Assembly: GCA_963932465.1 (NCBI GenBank)
Contig: OZ010786.1
Coordinates: 600,335,038-600,399,037, forward strand
Reading direction: 5' to 3'
Length of the DNA: 64,000 bases
Source: Maratus speciosus
Taxonomy: Eukaryota > Arthropoda > Arachnida > Araneae > Salticidae
Shown: positions 59,144-64,000 of the stretch, piece by piece
Numbering within the stretch: the first letter of the stretch is position 1
Layout of the letters: each line of letters starts with the position of its first letter
Notes under the pieces: generated by a model
Database searches by the model: none
What the model was told of the DNA's origin: nothing
Seen by the model: the letters and a program-made list of their open reading frames with translations, nothing else
Translations under genes and position numbers: made by a program

Positions 59144-61957
59144 AAGGGTGATGAAACACGGTGTGAATCATGTGTAATAGGTAAAAGTACACGAGCTGCC
59201 CACCCAAAATTACCACAAATTAGATCTAGAGAGCTATTAGAACTTATACACAGCGATGTGTGGGGTCCGGCTCCAGTTACAATAAAACAAGGCTATAGAT
59301 ATGTTTTAACATTTATTGATGATTATAGCCGCAGGGCTTTCTGTTACCCACTACGAAATAAGGATGAAGTCTATAGTAAATTTAAAGATTTTATAGCTAT
59401 GGTAGAAAGGCAAACTGGAAAGAAAGTTAAAACTGTCAGAACAGATAATGGGTTAGAATACTGCAACCGACCATTAGAAAAATTTTTAGAAAATCTTGGA
59501 ATCAAACACGAACACACCACGATTTACTCGCCGCAAATGAACGGCTGTGCAGAGCGTTACAGTCGTGTGCTGTTTGATGGAATGAGAACATTAATACATT
59601 CAGCTAATTTAACAGATGATTTTTGGCTAGAAGCCATGATGACAGTTAATTACATAAGAAATAGAATATTTCACACTACCATAAATGACATCCCCTTCAG
59701 GCGGTGGTATAATAAAAAGCCATCAATAAATCATCTTAAGAGATATGGCTGTACAGCCTATGTTCATCAACCCCCACAGAAAAGAAATAAATTTCAGCCT
59801 CGTGCCAAGAAAGGCATTTTTGTAGGATATGGGTATGGGACGAGTGGTTATAGAATATGGATCCCTGATGAAAATACCATTGTAGAAAGTAAACATGTGA
59901 CTTTTGACGAAGCAGTGCTAGGAAAAGCAAAAGAGGGTCATAATATTTCCTCAGAATTTGACGATGATGATGATTTGGGGGACAACATAAGAAACAGTGT
60001 TTCAAGTCCCGAACTACAAGTTGATCCAAAATCGGTGTCTTTACCCCAACCAACTGAAGATGAGTTGGAAAAAGCGATTGAATTAAAAGAAGAACCTCGA
60101 TCACTCACTCCAAGTCCTGAACCAGAATCGAATACAGTTAAATTTCATAGGATAAAAACAATAAGAAGTAAAGGGGCCTCAAAGGGAAAAGTTGACATTT
60201 ATATTTTTACACCTGATGGGAAGACTTTAAGAAGCCAAAGAGAAATGCAAGAGTATTGTCAGAAAAATAAAATAATTTATGACAAAGATCTAATAAGCTT
60301 TTCATATAAAGATGAATATGAGGGTCCTATTATCTTAAAAATGGAAAGTAACACTAATGTACCAGATAGTGAGGAAACCTGCTGTGCAGAAATCATAATA
60401 CCAAAATCTCCGAATCAAGCAAAAACGCTCCCTGAAGCTAAGTTTTGGAAAGAGGCAATGGATGCAGAAATTAAAACTATGATCGACCGAAATGTATGGA
60501 CATTAGTTCCACAACCAGAAAACTGTAAAAGTTTAGGTACTAAGTGGGTATATACTCTTAAAAGAAAAGCCAGCGATGGGTTTGGAAACTTTAAAGCAAG
60601 ATTAGTAGCCTTGGGGAATAACCAGAGAGAAGGACTGGATTATGAAGAAACATTCAGTCCAGTGGTTAACTTCCTATTAATCAGACTTTTTATAGCTTTA
60701 TTCATATGTATTTTGGGGTGGAAGCATTGTCTTCTAGATGTACGATGTGCATATTTATATGGAGCCATAGATAAAGATATATACATAAGACAACCTGCAG
60801 ATTACATAACACTTGGAAAGGAAAACCATGTCTTAAAATTACATAAAGCATTATATGGCCTTCATCAGTCGGGAAGGTGTTGGTATGAAGAATTGCACAA
60901 CAAGCTCACAAGTAATGGTTTTAATGAAATACCAGGACTTACTTGTGCTTATTCTTATAAAAGAAAAGCAGCGGTACTAGTATATGTGGACGACCTGCCG
61001 ATATTTGCTGAAAATGAAATAATTTTAAAAGAAGTAGTTTCTCTTATAAAAAGTTTATATGAAGTTGAGAATATGGGGCCCATTTCTAAACTTTTGGGTA
61101 TTGAATTTGATATGACAGGAGACTCCATGAAAATTCATTGTAAAGAGTACATTGAGAAATGTCTTGAAAAATTTAATTTTAAAAACTTTACTAAAATCTC
61201 TCTTCCCCTCCAACCTGGAGTTGTTCCTTCTAGGAAAGATATGCCGACTGATGACAACCAGATGGAAGATGTTCCATACAGAAATTTATTGGGATGCCTG
61301 CTCTACATTTCAGGACGTTGCAGACCTGACATCAGCTATGGAGTAGCAGCTCTTTCCCAGTTTGTTGAAAATCCTGGACCTATCCATTGGAAATGCCTTC
61401 AACAAATCTTGTGCTACCTAGGAACTACGAAGGAATTGGGAATCCAAATGCACCCTCAAGACCCCCCTACTCAGCTCTCTGCCTATGTTGATGCTAGCTG
61501 GGCTAGTGACCCGAGTGACCGCCGATCCTGGACTGGCTACTCTATTTTCTTAAATGGCCTCCCGATGACATGGCGTGTGGTGAAACAGACCTGTGTAGCT
61601 ATGTCTCCGATGGAATCAGAATTTATTGCAGCCTCAGAAGCTGCTAAAGAACTGAAGTACTTGAATTCAACCTTAGTGCAACTGTATTCTACTTTTAACC
61701 TTGATTCAAATATTATTGGTAACCAAAAACCAATATTGAAGTGTGACAATGCTGCAGCTATACAGTTCATTAAGAACCGAGCTGAGAATATCAGAAATAG
61801 ATACATAGATTTAAAATACATGTTCGTAAGAGACTTATATCTACAGAATGTATTTGACATCATTCACGTTAAGTCTAAGGACAATTTAGCTGATCTCCTT
61901 ACAAAGTCTCTGTGCAAGGACTTATTTATGAAACTTAGATCTGCTTACTTATGCTGA
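59135..61957 (+). CDS. pol: Copia Pol fragment: integrase-reverse transcriptase-RNase H, intact frame
   Basis: An uninterrupted 940-codon frame; its first ATG actually lies in the LTR end. It begins in the integrase zinc region (CESCVIGKSTRAAHP). Integrase catalytic residues are visible as D in LIHSDVWGP, D in VRTDNGLEYC and E in NGCAERYSR. An acidic linker follows (EFDDDDDLGD). The RT (WKEAMDAEI, NVWTLVP, TKWVYTLKRK, FKARLVALGN) has catalytic YVDD within VLVYVDDLP. RNase H has YVDASWASDPSDRRSWTGY, SPMESEFIAASEAAKELKYL, and LADLLTKSL near the end. The domain order integrase before RT defines Ty1/copia. The N-terminal gag, protease and most of the integrase zinc motif are gone, so the frame cannot act as a complete polyprotein, but the enzymes present look undecayed. 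Confidence 0.95.
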   Translation: MKTKGDETRCESCVIGKSTRAAHPKLPQIRSRELLELIHSDVWGPAPVTIKQGYRYVLTFIDDYSRRAFCYPLRNKDEVYSKFKDFIAMVERQTGKKVKTVRTDNGLEYCNRPLEKFLENLGIKHEHTTIYSPQMNGCAERYSRVLFDGMRTLIHSANLTDDFWLEAMMTVNYIRNRIFHTTINDIPFRRWYNKKPSINHLKRYGCTAYVHQPPQKRNKFQPRAKKGIFVGYGYGTSGYRIWIPDENTIVESKHVTFDEAVLGKAKEGHNISSEFDDDDDLGDNIRNSVSSPELQVDPKSVSLPQPTEDELEKAIELKEEPRSLTPSPEPESNTVKFHRIKTIRSKGASKGKVDIYIFTPDGKTLRSQREMQEYCQKNKIIYDKDLISFSYKDEYEGPIILKMESNTNVPDSEETCCAEIIIPKSPNQAKTLPEAKFWKEAMDAEIKTMIDRNVWTLVPQPENCKSLGTKWVYTLKRKASDGFGNFKARLVALGNNQREGLDYEETFSPVVNFLLIRLFIALFICILGWKHCLLDVRCAYLYGAIDKDIYIRQPADYITLGKENHVLKLHKALYGLHQSGRCWYEELHNKLTSNGFNEIPGLTCAYSYKRKAAVLVYVDDLPIFAENEIILKEVVSLIKSLYEVENMGPISKLLGIEFDMTGDSMKIHCKEYIEKCLEKFNFKNFTKISLPLQPGVVPSRKDMPTDDNQMEDVPYRNLLGCLLYISGRCRPDISYGVAALSQFVENPGPIHWKCLQQILCYLGTTKELGIQMHPQDPPTQLSAYVDASWASDPSDRRSWTGYSIFLNGLPMTWRVVKQTCVAMSPMESEFIAASEAAKELKYLNSTLVQLYSTFNLDSNIIGNQKPILKCDNAAAIQFIKNRAENIRNRYIDLKYMFVRDLYLQNVFDIIHVKSKDNLADLLTKSLCKDLFMKLRSAYLC

Positions 61958-62129
61958 AAAAAAAAAAAAAACTTTTTTGAACTTGAAATCATGAACTGAT
62001 GAACTTTTTTGAAAGTAAATATTTAAATATTTTCAATTATGTATTGTATATATATATTTTGCATAATATATTTACATCTATTTTTGAAAGTGTTTAGTAA
62101 ATGAAAAATGCTGGAAAAGGGGGGCATTT
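61958..62129 (+). other. Copia 3' untranslated spacer with polypurine tract
   Basis: Short AT-rich spacer ending GGAAAAGGGGGGCATTT directly before the right LTR; the purine run is a good polypurine tract for plus-strand priming. Confidence 0.7.
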
Positions 62130-62816
62130 TGTGGAAGAACCACACTTTTTATTACGTTTTTTCCATCATTTTTCAACTTCATTTATTGTATTAAGTGTTT
62201 TATAAAAAAAGGTACCTTTTACTTTATTTCAATGATAAAAACTACTAACTTACTAACAAAACTAACCCTAACACTTAACTTCAACAGCATGCTGGCATCC
62301 ATATTGTTTACATTTTGTTTTTATGGTTTTCAGTTAAATTCATAGTTAATTGATTGAATGGTTGGTTGGTTACCAACAAGGTATCAGTTAAACTTTGTTG
62401 ACATATTTTTCAGGTTGCACAGTGTTACTCAACTTTCTGTTGTTTATGCAAAAGAGTTCCAGCATGTGCTGGCTAGTTGTGATTGGTTGCAAACCATTAT
62501 AAAATGAGAGTGTTTCTCATTCATGTCATCTAGTTCTTGCTTTGGTGTTACAAGTGTATAAATTGAAGATGTTTCCTGATATGCCTAAATAAAAAGATGT
62601 TAGTTTTTATTTAATGAAGTCTTCATTTCTAGTATGTATCATTGTGAGTCATCTATCTCATTTCTGCTACAAGTCTCTTCAAATTTGTAAGTAGACATTT
62701 AATTTTCTACTGAGAAGATGGGAGTTAATAGGTATTGTGTTAAGAAATTAAAGACAGTTAGAATTCATTAATTTTTAAAGTAATTGCACTCTGCTATATA
62801 GTACTTAATGAAAACA
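62130..62816 (+). repeat. Copia right LTR
   Basis: 687 bp, almost identical to the left LTR. Followed by AAGGGT and then inverted gag rather than by host DNA. Confidence 0.92.
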
Positions 62817-62822
62817 AAGGGT

Positions 62823-63329
62823 TCAATTTTCAAATTCCCTTGCAAGGTAATCATATTCCTCTGGCAGGCACTGTAACAATTGATAACACCTATGATCTTC
62901 AGTAATAGATTCCCCAGAATCACTTAACTTTCTATAACAATCCTCAAACCTAGCTATAAATGTAGGTAACTCTTCATCAGGAAGAATTCTTAAATTTCTA
63001 AACTCTGCTAGCCTATATGCTTTTAAGGACCTACATTCAATTTCTAAATTTGTTTTAAGTGTATCCCATATAACTGAAGGATCACTTAAATGATTTATTT
63101 GAAGCTCAACTTCTCTGCTACAATATGTTTTCAATAGACCAGCGGCCTTGCTTTTACTTTGATTCAATTTAAATTTATCAATTTCACCTAAGTCATCTAC
63201 TTTTGGCCATTTACTCTTATCTATCCAAATTATTAAACCCTCTGACTCTAGTATCCTCTTTATATTTGTTACCCAAGAATGGTAATTATGTCTTGTCAAT
63301 AGTAATTGAGGGTTAGGGCTAGCAGCCAT
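62823..63329 (-). pseudogene. gag: Copia gag N-terminal part, inverted and truncated
   Basis: Minus-strand frame of 168 codons from ATG at 63327-63329. It contains LLTRHNYHSWVTNIKRILES, YCSREVELQINHLSDPSVIW and a CYQLLQCLPEEYDYLA block. This is the UBN2/DUF4219-type copia gag layout (YxxWxxxMxxxL start, LxxLPxxYxxL end). It stops at the junction with the LTR end at 62822, so the zinc knuckle and protease are missing. It is most likely the displaced 5' part of the same copia, lying head-to-tail opposite to pol. Confidence 0.9.
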
Positions 63330-63389
63330 GTTTGTTTACAAACACTGAAATATTTCCAAGTTAAAACTCATCAAATTCTGCCTTTAAAA

Positions 63390-63423
63390 TGGCGCAGTGG
63401 AAGCGTGCTGGGCCCATAACCCT
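63390..63423 (-). promoter_or_regulatory. Inverted copia primer-binding site (half-tRNA iMet type)
   Basis: On the minus strand, directly after the LTR end, the sequence reads GGGTTATGGGCCCAGCACGC and continues to TGGCGCCA-like sequence. It is complementary to the 5' half of an initiator tRNA-Met (TGGCGCAGTGGAAGCGTGCT, GGGCCCATAACCC). Drosophila copia is known to prime from a 5'-half fragment of this tRNA. Confidence 0.85.
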
Positions 63424-63424
63424 T

Positions 63425-63555
63425 TGTTTTCATTAAGTACTATATAGCAGAGTGCAATTACTTTAAAAATTAATGAATTCTAACTGTCTTTAATTTCTTA
63501 ACACAGTACCTATTAACTCCCATCTTCTTAGTAGAAAATTAAATGTCTACTTACA
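63425..63555 (-). repeat. Inverted 131-bp copia LTR end
   Basis: Reverse complement of 62686-62816, the distal part of the LTR. Its outer edge reads TGTAAGTAGAC on the minus strand and abuts the TAAGG duplication. Confidence 0.9.
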
Positions 63556-63660
63556 TAAGGTCAATTCGAGCCACAATGAAAAAAATTAGTGTTAATCCGA
63601 TCAGACTGGGTTATGGTAAAAAACAGATTATCTGATCCGATGCAGGACTCTAGTTACCAG

Positions 63661-64000
63661 TGGTTTAAAAGTACATTTTGTATCATCGAACAGTCCGCTG
63701 CAAAGCCAAAGGTCTGCCTCTGCACCCCAATTATTGATGCTACCGTTACCCCATCTATATTGACAATCATCACTAATAGGGATGTCATTCACTTAGCATT
63801 GCAGTAGGTTGTGTCAGATTACTAAGTTTCTTTTTAAACCGTTGGCAACTTTCCTGGCAAAAAAATTGTTTCACAAAGGTTTCATCTTTGTCAAACACTA
63901 AATTTTTTTGCCCGTTCTCAGTCTAATCGATGCTGTACCTAAAATAGAAATGCCTTTACAAGCAATGACACACAATTAATTATTCACTAGAAGAGAAGAG
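63661..64000. other. Right edge, unassigned
   Basis: A GC-richer patch at 63690-63790 has a 72-codon plus frame overlapping it, but no family was recognised, and a Wnt upstream exon could not be supported here. Confidence 0.35.

Larger units (their letters stand above)
58457..63555 (+). mobile_element. Rearranged copia retrotransposon with TAAGG duplication
   Basis: Order: LTR (58457-59143), integrase-RT-RNase H (59135-61957), LTR (62130-62816), then inverted gag (63329 down to 62823), inverted primer-binding site and an inverted 131-bp LTR end (63425-63555). The complete rearranged unit is flanked by TAAGG at 58452-58456 and 63556-63560. The first part of the internal region (rest of gag, protease, start of integrase) is missing. 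The two LTRs differ at only about four of 687 positions, so insertion was recent. Confidence 0.9.
58072..63652. mobile_element. hAT-type non-autonomous element hosting a copia insertion
   Basis: Termini TAGAGTCCTGCATGG and, reversed, TAGAGTCCTGCATCGG, flanked by a perfect 8-bp TSD GTTACCAG at 58064-58071 and 63653-63660. Without the nested copia it is only about 480 bp. Its interior repeats CCGAACC/GGATCGGGTT-like motifs. No transposase. Confidence 0.88.

Noticed and set aside
59736..60104. 122-codon minus-strand frame inside copia pol
   Set aside because: Antisense shadow of the integrase C-terminus and acidic linker in a frame with clear Pol motifs on plus.
63388..63423. Strong match to the 5' half of an initiator tRNA-Met gene
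   Set aside because: Only half the tRNA is present and it directly adjoins an inverted copia LTR end upstream of gag, so it is the element's primer-binding site, not a tRNA gene.
63680..63800. GC-richer patch, considered as an upstream Wnt exon on the minus strand
   Set aside because: No reading gives the Wnt KWGGCSD-type block or cysteine spacing, and no splice sites with consistent phase were found.

Overview
The window is AT-rich, repeat-dense eukaryotic nuclear DNA. It has two spliced protein-coding genes facing each other. On the plus strand, ten exons between 7384 and 46444 encode the C-terminal 308 residues of UDP-glucose:glycoprotein glucosyltransferase (UGGT), ending in the ER-retention signal HDEL. 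On the minus strand, one exon at 57713-57887 is the last exon of a Wnt gene, closest by eye to Wnt11. The upstream exons of both genes were not found here. The gene content, long repeat-filled introns and retained Wnt11-like gene suggest an arthropod, plausibly a spider or other chelicerate. That assignment is inference.

Most of the DNA is transposable elements, many bounded by target-site duplications (TSDs) visible in the sequence. Left flank: a 1.5 kb foldback (92-1567) and a 3.2 kb hAT element with a perfect 8-bp TSD (2320-5503). Intron 3: a GIY-YIG-like relic, a tRNA-derived SINE, a Helitron (9516-11229) and a ~145-bp tandem array. Intron 7 (10.9 kb): a ~100-bp tandem array, a Helitron relic and a non-coding LTR element with 1.7 kb LTRs (20783-27777). 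Intron 8 (15.3 kb): an outer TIR element (29527-42411) holding a Helitron, a decayed Ty3/gypsy element (31117-39585) and a pogo-like element that itself carries a 188-bp hAT MITE. Intron 9: a Tigger/pogo element with a transposase relic.

The intergenic stretch (46445-57712) holds a minus-strand Helitron, a frameshifted retroelement gag interrupted by a 710-bp insert made of two head-to-head tRNA-like units, and a 1.1 kb TIR element. Right of the Wnt exon, a small hAT element (58072-63652) contains a young but rearranged copia element. Its gag, primer-binding site and LTR end are inverted and lie outside the 3' LTR, yet the whole rearranged unit has a 5-bp TSD. No prokaryotic features, CRISPR array or intact functional RNA gene was seen.

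The host genes do ordinary work: UGGT is the ER folding sensor that re-glucosylates misfolded glycoproteins, and Wnt is a secreted ligand. The unusual material is the transposon architecture, chiefly the rearranged copia element, the tRNA-like palindrome and the large non-coding LTR element.
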